NCBI RefSeq assembly: GCF_024171885.1
Contig: NZ_JAMTCP010000001.1
Span: forward strand, 186,001 to 250,000
From: Streptoalloteichus tenebrarius
Lineage (GTDB): Bacteria > Actinomycetota > Actinomycetes > Mycobacteriales > Pseudonocardiaceae
Direction of reading: 5' to 3'
Length of the DNA stretch: 64,000 bases
Position numbers and translations under genes: made by a program. Under the pieces are notes generated by a model. That model was not told the origin of the DNA and did not search any database. It saw only the letters and a list, made by a program, of their open reading frames with translations. Shown here in pieces: positions 17,517 through 26,270 of this stretch (position 1 is the stretch's first letter; each line of letters opens with the position of its first letter).

Positions 17517-18599
17517 TCAGACCTGGTTCTCCCCGTGCGGGTTGGCCCGCACCCCCTCGGTGCTCAGCAGGACGACCGTCGCGGTCGGACCGACGCCCAG
17601 CGCGGAGCGGCTGTCGGGGTCGGCCAGCACGGCCCGGAGCCCGGCCAGCGAGGCGGCGCCGCAGGGGCCGGAGGAGACACCGAGCCGGGCGAGGTCCCGC
17701 GCCGCGCGCGCACTGTCCTCATCGGACACCGCGACGGCGGCGTCCAGACCGTCGCGCAGGAAGGGCCAGGCGAGGCTGGACGGAGTGCCGCAGTTCAGCC
17801 CGGCCATCGTCGTGACGCCGGTCGTCACGGTCACCGGCCTCTGCTCGCGCAGGCTCTCCAGGACGCACGCGGCGGCCTCCGGCTCCACCGACAGCAGGGC
17901 GGGGCCACCGGGCTGGGCGCGGTAGTGCGTGACGGCGGCCTGGGCCAGCGACCCCACCCCGACCGGGACGGCGACCAGGTCGGGCGCGTCGACGCCCACC
18001 CCCGCGAGCTGCGCCTCGATCTCGGTGAACAGGGTGGAGTACCCCTCGACGATCCACCCCGGGATCTCCTCGTACCCGGGCCACCCCATGTCCTGCACGA
18101 GCACGGAGCCCGGCTCCGCCGCCGCGGCGTCGGCCCGCCGGACGGCGTCGTCGTAGTCGCCGGCGACCTCGGTGACCGTGGCCCCCTCGTCGGCGATGGC
18201 GGCGACGGCCGCCGGGTGCACCCCCCTGGGCACGAAGACGTGAGCCCGCTGGCCGAACAGCCGGGCCATCCGGGCCAGCGCCCGGCCGTGGTTGCCGTCG
18301 GTGGCGGTCACCAGGCGCACCTCGGCCCCCGGCTCCCGCGCGGACAGGACCCGGTGGACCGCCCACGAGGCGCCCAGCGCCTTGAACGCGGGCAGCCCCA
18401 GGCGGCCGGACTCGTCCTTCACGAACACCCGGCCCACGCCCAGTTCGCGCGCCAGCTCGGGGAGCCCGACCAGGGGAGTGGGCGCGTAGTCGGGAAGGCC
18501 CGCGTGGAAGCGCTGGACCTCGGCGGGAGCGGGCGTGGTCGTCACCGTGCGGGCGTCGCGGAGGGCGAACCAGGAGCGACGAAGGGTGTTCTGCGGCAC
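17517..18599 (-). CDS. dpaL: Diaminopropionate ammonia-lyase family, PLP fold type II
   Basis: Eliminates ammonia from 2,3-diaminopropionate (or a related beta-substituted amino acid) giving pyruvate. About 360 residues. Motifs follow E. coli YgeX: FHAGLPDYAPTPLVGLPELA, VFVKDESGRLGLPAFKALGAS (PLP lysine Lys73), TATDGNHGRALAR, VQDMGWPGYEEIPGWIVEGY, glycine loop PVGVGSLAQA and GLNCGTPSSLAW. GTG at 18599 is preferred; the ATG at 18641 would abut the operator shared with the divergent LysR gene. The LysR pairing suggests induction by the substrate. Confidence 0.87.
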   Translation of the reverse strand: MPQNTLRRSWFALRDARTVTTTPAPAEVQRFHAGLPDYAPTPLVGLPELARELGVGRVFVKDESGRLGLPAFKALGASWAVHRVLSAREPGAEVRLVTATDGNHGRALARMARLFGQRAHVFVPRGVHPAAVAAIADEGATVTEVAGDYDDAVRRADAAAAEPGSVLVQDMGWPGYEEIPGWIVEGYSTLFTEIEAQLAGVGVDAPDLVAVPVGVGSLAQAAVTHYRAQPGGPALLSVEPEAAACVLESLREQRPVTVTTGVTTMAGLNCGTPSSLAWPFLRDGLDAAVAVSDEDSARAARDLARLGVSSGPCGAASLAGLRAVLADPDSRSALGVGPTATVVLLSTEGVRANPHGENQV

Positions 18600-18642
18600 G
18601 CGCCCAGCCTGACGCCCGCTCCACCCCTCGGTCCAGCGCATG

Positions 18643-18666
18643 TTTCCGAGCGATATCGTTCGGAAA
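18643..18666. promoter_or_regulatory. 24-bp near-perfect palindrome between dpaL and LysR
   Basis: Outer arms TTTCCGA and TCGGAAA around a CGATATCG core, one mismatch pair. It lies between the divergent starts and is the natural LysR binding site. Confidence 0.7.
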
Positions 18667-18691
18667 ATCCGATCGATCGGGGGAGCGGGCG

Positions 18692-19615
18692 ATGTTCGAC
18701 CTCCACCGTCTGCGCCTGCTGCGCGAGCTGAAGCACCGGGGCACCCTCGCGGCGGTCGCGGCCGCCCTGTCCTACAGCCCGTCCTCGGTCTCCCAGCAGC
18801 TCTCCCTGCTGGAGACGGAGGTCGGCGTTCCGCTGCTGGAGCCGGTCGGCCGGCGGGTCCGGCTCACCGAGCAGGCCGAGATCCTGGTCGCCCACACCGA
18901 GGCCGTGCTCGAACGCCTGGAACGCGCCGAGGCGGACATCGCCTCCTCGCTCACCGAACTGACCGGCGCCCTGCGCGTCGCGTGCTTCCAGACCGCGTCC
19001 CTGACCCTGGTGATCACCGCGTTGACCCTGCTCCGCGACACCCACCCGCGCCTGCGCGTCCACGTCACGCAGGTCGAGCCGGAGATCGCGCTGCCAGCGC
19101 TGCTGGCCAGGGACCACGACCTCGTGATCACCGAGGAGTACCCCGGCGACCCTCACCCCCGCGTCGCCGAGCTGGACGTGGAACAGTTGTGCGAGGACCC
19201 GCTGCGCCTGGCCCAGCCCAGGGGCACGCGCGTCGCGCGCTCCGGGAAGGGCGCCGTGGGGCCGACCGAGGCGCTCCGCGCGCTGGCCGGACACCCGTGG
19301 GTCCTGGAGCCCGAGGGGTCGGCGGCCCGGCGGTGGGCGATCTCCCTCTGCCGTCAGGTCGGCTTCGAGCCGGACGTGCGGTTCGAGTCCAGCGACCTGC
19401 TCCTGCACCGGCGGCTCGTCGAGCGCGGACTCGCGGTGGCGCTGCTCCCGGACCTGGTGTGGGAGGGGCGGCGGCCGACCGTCCCGCTGCGACGCCTCCC
19501 GCGCGGTCACCAGGCCCGCCGGCTGCTCACCGTCGTGCGCGCCGGGCGCGGTGGTCATCCCGCGATCCGCGCCTGTCGCGCCGCGCTTCGCGAGGCCGCC
19601 GGCACCCTCTCCTAG
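18692..19615 (+). CDS. LysR-family transcriptional regulator
   Basis: 307-residue LTTR. The HTH is LRLLRELKHRGTLAAVAAALSYSPSSVSQQLSLLETEVGVPLLEPVGRRVRLTEQ, followed by the effector domain (DIASSLTELTGALRVACFQTA, HDLVITEEYPGDPHP). ATG follows GGGAGCGGGCG. Divergent from dpaL with a shared palindromic operator, so the ammonia-lyase is the likely target and its amino-acid substrate the likely ligand. Confidence 0.93.
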   Translation: MFDLHRLRLLRELKHRGTLAAVAAALSYSPSSVSQQLSLLETEVGVPLLEPVGRRVRLTEQAEILVAHTEAVLERLERAEADIASSLTELTGALRVACFQTASLTLVITALTLLRDTHPRLRVHVTQVEPEIALPALLARDHDLVITEEYPGDPHPRVAELDVEQLCEDPLRLAQPRGTRVARSGKGAVGPTEALRALAGHPWVLEPEGSAARRWAISLCRQVGFEPDVRFESSDLLLHRRLVERGLAVALLPDLVWEGRRPTVPLRRLPRGHQARRLLTVVRAGRGGHPAIRACRAALREAAGTLS

Positions 19616-20200
19616 GTCGTGTCTGACGGATCACGGAGCCAGTCGAGCAGACCAACAAGCTCCAGCCCACCCAGGTAGTCGAGGGCCAGCCGGTCGTAGC
19701 GGGTGGCGATGCCGCGACAACCCTTGAACCGGTTGAAACAGCGCCCGACCATGGTGCGTCGCGTGTCGATCTGTGTGCTGAAGGTGTGGGGATGCCCGCC
19801 GACCGAGCCGCGACGGCGCGGTTCTCGACCTGGTCACTCCTTCTCTGGATAGTCGATCTGATCGTCCGGGCCAGGTGTTCCCGGTTGGCGCGGCTGGAGT
19901 AACCCCTTGTCCACGATCACCCGCTCCGGCCTGACGCACGGGCGCGGCGCCCGGGCGGTGACGCGGACATCGGCCAGACCCTCCTCGAACACGATGATGG
20001 TGCAGCCAGAGACAGGCTGGATTCCACCGACACCACCCAGTCCCACTCCCTGGCCAGGTTCGCCCTCGCGGACCTGGTTGACCAGGTGACTCCAGGTGCC
20101 GTCCGCGCTCCAGCGCGACTGCCGCTCACCCAGCGTCTGCCACGGCCCGAACCGTTCCGGCGCCTCCCGCCAGAGGCACCACCTGTGCGGTCCTTGGAGG
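19616..20200 (-). pseudogene. Degenerate IS5-family transposase
   Basis: Broken minus-strand transposase spread over several frames. In order: REAPERFGPWQTLGERQSRW and SADGTW (N-terminal DUF4096-like domain, about 20070-20190), ERVIVDKG (middle, about 19900) and CFNRFKGCRGIATRYDRLAL (C-terminal catalytic end, about 19660-19760). Frameshifts and missing blocks separate them. The start of the element near 19618 abuts the LysR stop. It is inactive; no intact inverted repeats were identified. Confidence 0.8.
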
Positions 20201-20459
20201 CGATGCCCTCGATCAGGCTGAGGTGTGATCACACCACCCTGCCGCCCCGGCACGGCGACCGATCCGGCAACCCTTGCAAAGGCAGTGGCGTTCGCACTCG
20301 ATGTCGGTCGTGTCGATCCGTGGCTACGTCGACTACCGCGCCCTGTTCGCACGTGCCTTGCCATGGAGCGCAATGGTTGCGCGGTCGGGCTCTGCTGCGG
20401 TGGCGGAGTGTCCGGCTGATCATGTAGGACCTGCCCCGGTATGGGACGCGGAAGACCGT

Positions 20460-20648
20460 CTACCCCGGTTCTGGCGCTGGCCCGGGCAGCGCACGCACCG
20501 TGTTGTTGCCCAAGGTCCGCGTGGTGGCGGAGGCGGCGACCGCGTCGGTGTAGCGCTCGGCGGTCTCGATCGGCTTGGCTCCTGTCGCGTCGACGACGGG
20601 GTCAACGGTGTCGACCAGTCCGTCGGCGTCGGTGGGCCCCGTGGTCAT
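20460..20648 (-). CDS. Small unrecognised ORF, possibly a truncated gene
   Basis: 62-codon frame beginning MTTGPTDADGLVDTVDPV, preceded by a good GAAGGA ribosome-binding site. It stops next to the degenerate insertion-sequence region, so it may be the N-terminal stump of a larger gene destroyed by it. No domain recognised. Confidence 0.3.
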   Translation of the reverse strand: MTTGPTDADGLVDTVDPVVDATGAKPIETAERYTDAVAASATTRTLGNNTVRALPGPAPEPG

Positions 20649-20891
20649 GGTGATCCTTCGCGTGGAGAGAGGAGAGCGGGAGCGCGGAAGTGGTGCGCGC
20701 GGCAGGAAGTTGTGTCCCGCTCACCCTCCTCGGCTTCTCCAGAATTGCGCAGTCTCGTGCTTTCCGGGCTCGTGCGCCCTCTCGGGGTGTCGTCGCTCAT
20801 CTGTTCGAGCCTTCGCACACCGACATGATCGTTCCCCGTGTACGTTCATCCGTAACGGTGATCTCGCGTGACGTTTTCGGGGTGATGCTCC

Positions 20892-22412
20892 GTGTCCGAG
20901 GCTCGGTGCAGGACCTGCGGCGGGGCGTTGCCGCGGCAGACCGCCCGACGGGGGAGGGCCGCCGTCTACTGCTCGGCCGCGTGTCGGCAGAAGGCGTACC
21001 GCTCCCGCCAGACCCCGTCCACGGACGAGGCGGTGTACCGCCTGATCGCCGACATCGAGCGGCGGGTGCGGCTGCTGGTGCCGCGGATGCCGTTGAAGTT
21101 CTACGCCGAGGTGACCGAGCTGTCCTCGTCGGTCGGCAGGTTACGGCGCATCGCGCGGATCGCCCGGGACGCCGCCCAGGCCACCGCCGGCCCGAGGGAC
21201 GTCACGGATATCGTCACGCCACAAAACGTCACGGCCGGCTCGGTGACGAATTCCCGCCCGGCGTCCGGCGCGGTGGCGGCGGACAACGCCACGCCGGACC
21301 GTGTGACGGAAGACGACGTGACGGAAACCGGCGTGACCGGGGCCGGGACGGGGGACGACGACAGCCGCGCCGACGTGACCAGGGACGACACGGTCGCGGA
21401 GACCCTGCGCTCCGGGGACGAGTGGGTCTTCGCGGGCCTGGTGGAGCCGTTCCGGCGCGAGCTCCAGGTGCACTGCTACCGGATGGTGGGCTCCTACGAC
21501 GACTCCGAGGACCTGGTGCAGGAGACCTTCCTGCGGGCGTGGCGGGCCAGGGACGGCTTCGAGGGGCGCTCCGGGTTCCGCGCCTGGCTGTACCGGATCG
21601 CCACCAACGCCTGCCTGGACTTCCTGCGCCGCAACTCGCGCCGGCCGCAGCCCTACGAGCCTGTTCCCGGAGCCGACGCCGACGGTGTCACCCCGCCGTC
21701 CAGGGTGACCTGGTTGCAGCCCTACCCCGACGAGCTGCTCGTCGACGTGGCCTCCGACGACGTGCGCCCCGATGAGGCGGCCGTGTCCCGGGAGACGATG
21801 GAACTGGTGTTCCTGGCGGCCATCCAGCACTTGCCGCCGAGGCAGCGCGCCGTGCTCGTCCTGCGGGACGTGCTGGGTTGGTCGGCCGCGGACACCGCCC
21901 AGCTTCTGGAGATGAGCGTGGCCTCGGTCAACAGCGCGCTGCAACGGGCCCGCCCGACGCTGCGCCGACACCTGCCGGAACGCCGCGCCGACTGGACCGC
22001 CGCCGCCCGGCCGACCGAGGAGGAGCGCGAGATCCTCCAGCGGTACATGACCGCCGCCGACCAGGCGGACGCGGACGCGGTCGCCGAGCTGCTCAGCGAG
22101 GACGTCGTCCTGACGATGCCGCCGAACCGGCTGTGGTTCGCCGGCCGCGAGGCGATGATGTCGTTCATCCGGCCCTCGGTCGACCCGTCCTCGCCGCACT
22201 ACCTGGGCCGGTGGAAGCACCTGCCCACGTCGGCGAACCGGCAGCCGGCCACCGCCGGCTACCTCCAGCGCCCCGGCACCACCGTCTACCGCGCGCAGGT
22301 CCTCGACGTGCTGCGGATCGAGGGCGGCCGGATCGTCGAGATCACCTCGTTCGAACCGCACCTGTTCCGCGCGTTTGGCCTGCCGCTGACCCTGCCGGGG
22401 CGCGACGTGTGA
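20892..22412 (+). CDS. ECF-type sigma factor with N-terminal zinc ribbon and C-terminal SnoaL domain
   Basis: 506-residue RNA polymerase sigma factor. Residues 6-31 hold a C-X2-C...C-X3-C zinc-binding module (CRTCGGALP, VYCSAACRQKAY). A linker (about 100-165) rich in repeated Val-Thr pairs follows. Sigma region 2 is ELQVHCYRMVGSYDDSEDLV and FRAWLYRIATNACLDFLRR; region 4 is LPPRQRAVLVLRDVLGWSAA through SVNSALQRAR. The C-terminal 150 residues are SnoaL/NTF2-like (YMTAADQADADAVAELLSEDVV), typical of SigG/SigJ-like ECFs that replace an anti-sigma. The zinc ribbon is normally a separate protein. GTG start at 20892. The SDR gene follows and may be its target. Confidence 0.92.
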   Translation: MSEARCRTCGGALPRQTARRGRAAVYCSAACRQKAYRSRQTPSTDEAVYRLIADIERRVRLLVPRMPLKFYAEVTELSSSVGRLRRIARIARDAAQATAGPRDVTDIVTPQNVTAGSVTNSRPASGAVAADNATPDRVTEDDVTETGVTGAGTGDDDSRADVTRDDTVAETLRSGDEWVFAGLVEPFRRELQVHCYRMVGSYDDSEDLVQETFLRAWRARDGFEGRSGFRAWLYRIATNACLDFLRRNSRRPQPYEPVPGADADGVTPPSRVTWLQPYPDELLVDVASDDVRPDEAAVSRETMELVFLAAIQHLPPRQRAVLVLRDVLGWSAADTAQLLEMSVASVNSALQRARPTLRRHLPERRADWTAAARPTEEEREILQRYMTAADQADADAVAELLSEDVVLTMPPNRLWFAGREAMMSFIRPSVDPSSPHYLGRWKHLPTSANRQPATAGYLQRPGTTVYRAQVLDVLRIEGGRIVEITSFEPHLFRAFGLPLTLPGRDV

Positions 22413-22502
22413 GGGGACCGATGAGTTCCCGCGCTCCTGTGCGTCTTCTTTCCTGCGTGCTGTCGAGCACGTGACGAGAAGACGACGGACGTGAGGACGA
22501 AC

Positions 22503-23291
22503 ATGGTGCTGGACAAGAAGAACGCGGTCATCTACGGCGGCGGCGGGGCGATCGGCAGCGCGGTCGCGAAGGCGTTCGCCGCGGCGGGCGCGAACGTCCA
22601 TCTCGTGGGCCGGACCAAGGAGACCCTCGACGCGGTGGCCGGGGAGATCACCGCCGCCGGGGGGAACGCCTCGGTCGCCGTGGTGGACGCCACCGACGAG
22701 GCCGCCGTGGAGGCGCACGTGAAGTCCGTGGTGGCCGACGCGGGCACCCTGGACATCTCGCTCAACCTCGTCACCCGTGGCGACGTGCAGGGCGTCCCGC
22801 TGCTCGACCTGCCCACCAAGGACGTCGTGGGGCCGGTCGCCACCGGCCTCACCGCGAACTTCGTCACCGCGCGGGCCGCCGCCCGCCAGATGGTCGAGCA
22901 GGGCTCCGGCGTGATCCTCGCGCTCAACAGCGGCTCGGCCCACGGCAGCCCGATGATGGGCGCCACCGGCCCCGCCGACGCCGCGATCGACGCGTTCGTG
23001 CGCAACCTGGCCGCCGAGATCGGCCCGCGCGGCGTGCGCGTGCTGGGCGTGTGGACCGCCGGCCTGCCCGAGACGCTCTCCCGGGAGAAGCTCGCCACGT
23101 TCAGCGGTGGCGTGATGATGGAGGAGGAGGCGTTCCAGGGCATCCTCCAGAACCTGGACCAGATGCGGATGACCAGGCGGTCCCCGCGCCTGAGCGAGGT
23201 CGCCGCCACCCTCACCTTCCTGGCCTCGGACCACGCCGCCGCCATCACCGGCACCTTCGTCAACGCCACCAGCGGCATGTTCCCGAGCTGA
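22503..23291 (+). CDS. SDR-family protein lacking the canonical catalytic Tyr/Lys
   Basis: 262-residue Rossmann protein: nucleotide loop IYGGGGAIGSAVAKAF, later EIGPRGVRVLGVW and ASDHAAAITGTFVNATSGM, as in SDRs. In the segment that should read Tyr-X3-Lys the sequence is GATGPADAAIDAF, so the catalytic Tyr is Thr and Lys is Asp. It may be a binding protein or use altered chemistry. ATG at 22503 follows GAGGA; a GTG at 22491 is also in frame. It lies 90 bp after the sigma factor gene on the same strand. Confidence 0.88.
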   Translation: MVLDKKNAVIYGGGGAIGSAVAKAFAAAGANVHLVGRTKETLDAVAGEITAAGGNASVAVVDATDEAAVEAHVKSVVADAGTLDISLNLVTRGDVQGVPLLDLPTKDVVGPVATGLTANFVTARAAARQMVEQGSGVILALNSGSAHGSPMMGATGPADAAIDAFVRNLAAEIGPRGVRVLGVWTAGLPETLSREKLATFSGGVMMEEEAFQGILQNLDQMRMTRRSPRLSEVAATLTFLASDHAAAITGTFVNATSGMFPS

Positions 23292-23355
23292 GGCGGCGCG
23301 TCGGGCGCAGAACCGCCCCCAGAGCCACTCCCAGCGACGCGTACCGCCTCACCAC

Positions 23356-23402
23356 GACGAACGACGCCTGTCCCGCCAGGGGACGGCGTCGTTCGTCATT
23401 TC
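23356..23402 (+). terminator. Strong hairpin after the SDR
   Basis: 13-bp arms GACGAACGACGCC and GGCGTCGTTCGTC with an inner GTCCC/GGGAC extension and a short loop, followed by ATTTCT. Clear intrinsic terminator. Confidence 0.85.
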
Positions 23403-23929
23403 TGCGGAGGGGAGTGCGCGGCGCTGGGGTTCGAGGGTTCCTCGTCGACAAGAACGTCCTCAGTGGACAGTTCCTACATCCCGGAGCCCGCCCCGGAACC
23501 CACCCACCTTCCTCAGGGCAGCCCCCCACCCTTCCCGGGGGGCGAGCCCCGCTCCAGCCTACCGCGAAGTGCCTCACGAGCCAGGCTGTTCCCGTCTCCT
23601 GTGGAGGAATTCGGGGGACTGTGGACAACTCCGGAGTGTCATCGTCCCCCGGAACACCTCCCATTCCGATGGCCCGTTTGAGGGGCGCGAGCCTCGGTCG
23701 AGCGGCTTGAGGCCCCCTCGCTCGTAACCAAGACACATGGCGGTGACAGTGACATCTCGACCGAGACGCTTCGAAAGAGACAGCGCGAAAAAGACAACGT
23801 GAAAGAGACGGCGCGAAAGAGACAGCGCGGTGGTCACATGGCGACGGGCCACCCCGAGGGCCAGGCTGACCACCCTCGTCACACCTGGCCCCGTGGTGAC
23901 CCGCCGCGTCCTCAACCGCCGAAGACGGA
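23403..23929. other. Gene-free stretch with a 14-bp tandem repeat
   Basis: About 530 bp between the SDR terminator and the ferredoxin stop. It contains A-rich 14-bp repeats at 23772-23827 but no supportable coding frame; lower GC parts near 23590-23640 suggest non-coding DNA. Confidence 0.5.
23772..23827. repeat. 14-bp tandem repeat, four units
   Basis: Units CGAAAGAGACAGCG, CGAAAAAGACAACG, TGAAAGAGACGGCG, CGAAAGAGACAGCG in direct tandem. Strikingly purine-rich on the plus strand compared with the surrounding DNA. Confidence 0.9.
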
Positions 23930-24133
23930 TCAGGCTTCCTCGCTCAGGGACAGGGCGCCCGACGGGCAGAGGCGGACGGCCTCCCGAGCCCGCTCCCGCA
24001 GTTCCGCCTCGGGCCTGGTGACGAGGACGACCACGCGGCCGTCCTCGTCGTCCTGGTCGAAGAGTTCGGGCGCGGTCAACGCGCACATCCCCGCCCCGAC
24101 GCACACCTCCCGGTCGGCACGGATCTCGGCCAT
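23930..24133 (-). CDS. Ferredoxin, [3Fe-4S] P450 partner
   Basis: 67-residue electron carrier with the P450-type cysteine pattern: Cys11 in EVCVGAGMC, Cys17 and Cys56 in LCPSGAL. Three cysteines predict a [3Fe-4S] cluster. Its ATG lies 2 nt after the P450 stop, so the two are one transcript and this protein presumably reduces that P450. Confidence 0.93.
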   Translation of the reverse strand: MAEIRADREVCVGAGMCALTAPELFDQDDEDGRVVVLVTRPEAELRERAREAVRLCPSGALSLSEEA

Positions 24134-24135
24134 GG

Positions 24136-25320
24136 TCAGTCCTCCCAGGTCACGGGGAGGCGGTGCACCCCGAAGATGAGCATCTCGTCGCGCAGTGGCA
24201 CCTCCTCCTGGGGCACCGCCAGCCGCAGGGTCGGGAAGCGGCGGAACAGGGCCGGGAAGGCCACCCGCATCTCGACCCGCGCGAGCTGTTGGCCCAGGCA
24301 CTGGTGGACGCCGTGCCCGAAGGCGACGTGCCCCGAGGTCTGCCGGGTGAGGTCGAGGGTGTCGGGGTCGGCGAACCGCTCCGGGTCCCGGTTGGCCACG
24401 GGCAGGCTGACCATGACGGTCTCGCCCGCCCGGACCGTGACGCCCTCGACCTCGACGTCCTCCAGCGCGGTGCGGAGGGTTCCCGGGACGATCGCGAGGT
24501 AGCGGAGGAGTTCCTCGACCGCGTTGTCCACGGTGTCCGGGTTGGTGATCACGGGGATCTGCTCGGGGTGCGCCAGCAGCGCGAGGGTGCCCAGACCGAG
24601 CATGTTCGCGGTGGTGTCCAGCCCGGCGCCCAGCAGCATGAACGCGAGGTTGGTCAGCTCCTCGTCAGTCAGCCCGGCCCCGTCGACGACCAGGCCGCCG
24701 AGCAGGTCGTCGGTCGGCGTGCTCCGCTTCTCCCGCACCAGCTCGCCGAGGTAGGTGAGGATCCCGACCAGCGTGCGCTGCTGTTCCTCCGGTGTGGCGT
24801 CCTGGCGGGACAACTCGGCGACCTGCTGGCCGAACCGCTCCCGGAACTCGTCGGGCACGCCGAGCAGTTCGCAGATCACCATCGCGGGGATGGGCCGGGC
24901 GTAGGTCGCCACGAGGTCCACCGGCGGCCCGGCCGCCGCCATCCGGTCGAGGTGCTCCTCGGCGAGCTGTTCGATCCGCGCGGTGAGCTGGCGCATCCGG
25001 CGGACCGTGAACTGGCCGGTGAGCAGGTGCCGGTAGTGGGTGTGGTCCGGCGGGTCCATGCCGATGAACATGCCGGGAGGCGCGGGCGGGAGCGACCCGC
25101 CGCTGGGGCTGAGGTTGCCCCTCAGCTCCTGTCGGGCGCTGAACCTCGGGTCGGCGAGCACCGAGCGGACCGTCGCGCGCCGGACGACCACCCATCCGAG
25201 CCTGCCGTCGGGCAACCGCAGCGGGGCGATCGGCCGCCCCTCGCGCATCGCCATCAGCTCGCTCGGCGGGTCGAAGGGTCCGGCGTTGGCCAGAGGAAAC
25301 GTCAGGGGTTCTGTCGTCAT
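24136..25320 (-). CDS. Cytochrome P450 monooxygenase
   Basis: 394-residue bacterial class I P450. I-helix oxygen-binding motif LLGAGLDTTANML, ExxR in EELLRYL, and heme-cysteine loop FGHGVHQCLGQQLARVE are all present. Early MDPPDHTHYRHLL is the C-helix signature. ATG at 25320 follows GTGAGG, which doubles as an alternative GTG start at 25335. Translationally linked to the downstream ferredoxin. Divergent from a TetR gene with a compound operator between them, so it is probably de-repressed by a substrate-like ligand. Substrate unknown. Confidence 0.94.
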   Translation of the reverse strand: MTTEPLTFPLANAGPFDPPSELMAMREGRPIAPLRLPDGRLGWVVVRRATVRSVLADPRFSARQELRGNLSPSGGSLPPAPPGMFIGMDPPDHTHYRHLLTGQFTVRRMRQLTARIEQLAEEHLDRMAAAGPPVDLVATYARPIPAMVICELLGVPDEFRERFGQQVAELSRQDATPEEQQRTLVGILTYLGELVREKRSTPTDDLLGGLVVDGAGLTDEELTNLAFMLLGAGLDTTANMLGLGTLALLAHPEQIPVITNPDTVDNAVEELLRYLAIVPGTLRTALEDVEVEGVTVRAGETVMVSLPVANRDPERFADPDTLDLTRQTSGHVAFGHGVHQCLGQQLARVEMRVAFPALFRRFPTLRLAVPQEEVPLRDEMLIFGVHRLPVTWED

Positions 25321-25393
25321 CGTCGTCGTCCTCACCAGATGGTGGCCGCACGGGTGTCGTGTGGCCCCCTGTGTCGTCCTGAGACTCCGCCGG

Positions 25394-25452
25394 CAAAGTT
25401 ACATCGGGTGTAACCGTACAGCAAGGGTAACTTTGCTACTGATGTAAACTTT
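25394..25452. promoter_or_regulatory. Compound TetR operator between P450 and regulator
   Basis: Several overlapping symmetries: CAAAGTTAC at 25394 against GTAACTTTG at 25427; GTTACA...TGTAAC with a 5-nt spacer inside it; and GATGTAAACTT near 25441 mirroring AAGTTACATC. AT-rich compared with its surroundings. Suits one or two TetR dimers blocking both divergent promoters. Confidence 0.7.
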
Positions 25453-25457
25453 TCCCC

Positions 25458-26069
25458 ATGCACGAGTCGCGGCGCGAGCGGAAGAAGCGGGAGACCCGTC
25501 GGCTGCTCACGGAGACGGCCCTCCGGCTGTTCGCCGAGCAGGGGTACGAGCGGACGACGGTCGCCCAGATCGCCGCGGCGGCGGACGTCGCGACCAAGAC
25601 GTTCTTCAACCACTTTCCCAGCAAGGACGACGTGCTGTTCGCCGACAGCAGGGACAGCGTGCGGACCGCGCTCGACGTGATCGCCGACCGGCGGGAGGGG
25701 GAGAGCGTCGCCGACCTGCTGACCCGCGCCTACGAGGCCATGCTCGCCGGGTACGACGAGCGGGGGAGTGGGCTGCGCGACCCCGAGCTGATGGAGATCT
25801 ACCCCGCCCTGGTCCGGTCGGTGCCCTCGCTCCAGGCCAGGGCGCTCCAGGTCGCGTTCGACATGCAGCGGGACATCGCCGTGGCGCTGGAGAGGGCCTG
25901 CCCCGACGAACTCGACCCGGTCACCGCCGCCGCCGTGGTCGGCGCGTTCGTCGGAGCCGTGCAGGCGGCCACGCTCAGGAGCCTCGAACTCGAACAGTCC
26001 GAAGAGGACTTCTGGGCGGCCATGCGGCGCGGTGTGGACGTCGCACTCGGCGGCATCCGCGCGTACTGA
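25458..26069 (+). CDS. TetR-family regulator of the divergent P450
   Basis: 203 residues. HTH: ESRRERKKRETRRLLTETALRLFAEQGYERTTVAQIAAAADVATKTFFNHFPSKDD. The C-terminal ligand domain is helical and unspecific. Starts at ATG 25458, essentially inside the operator cluster, indicating autoregulation together with control of the P450-ferredoxin operon. Confidence 0.93.
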   Translation: MHESRRERKKRETRRLLTETALRLFAEQGYERTTVAQIAAAADVATKTFFNHFPSKDDVLFADSRDSVRTALDVIADRREGESVADLLTRAYEAMLAGYDERGSGLRDPELMEIYPALVRSVPSLQARALQVAFDMQRDIAVALERACPDELDPVTAAAVVGAFVGAVQAATLRSLELEQSEEDFWAAMRRGVDVALGGIRAY

Positions 26070-26270
26070 TCCGTCGACTCTCGGCGAGAGCCCCGGGTGC
26101 GGGCCACCGGTGACGCGCCGGGGCCGCCCGGTCGCGCGGCCCTGTGGCCGACGCCAACCCCGTCGCCGCGCGTGTCGGCTGTCCCGGACGGGTAGCCGAA
26201 CCGAAGGCAGCCCGTGCCGACCCGCGGCGCAGGGCCGCGGGGCGGGGTGCGACGGAAGGTGGTGACCGTG

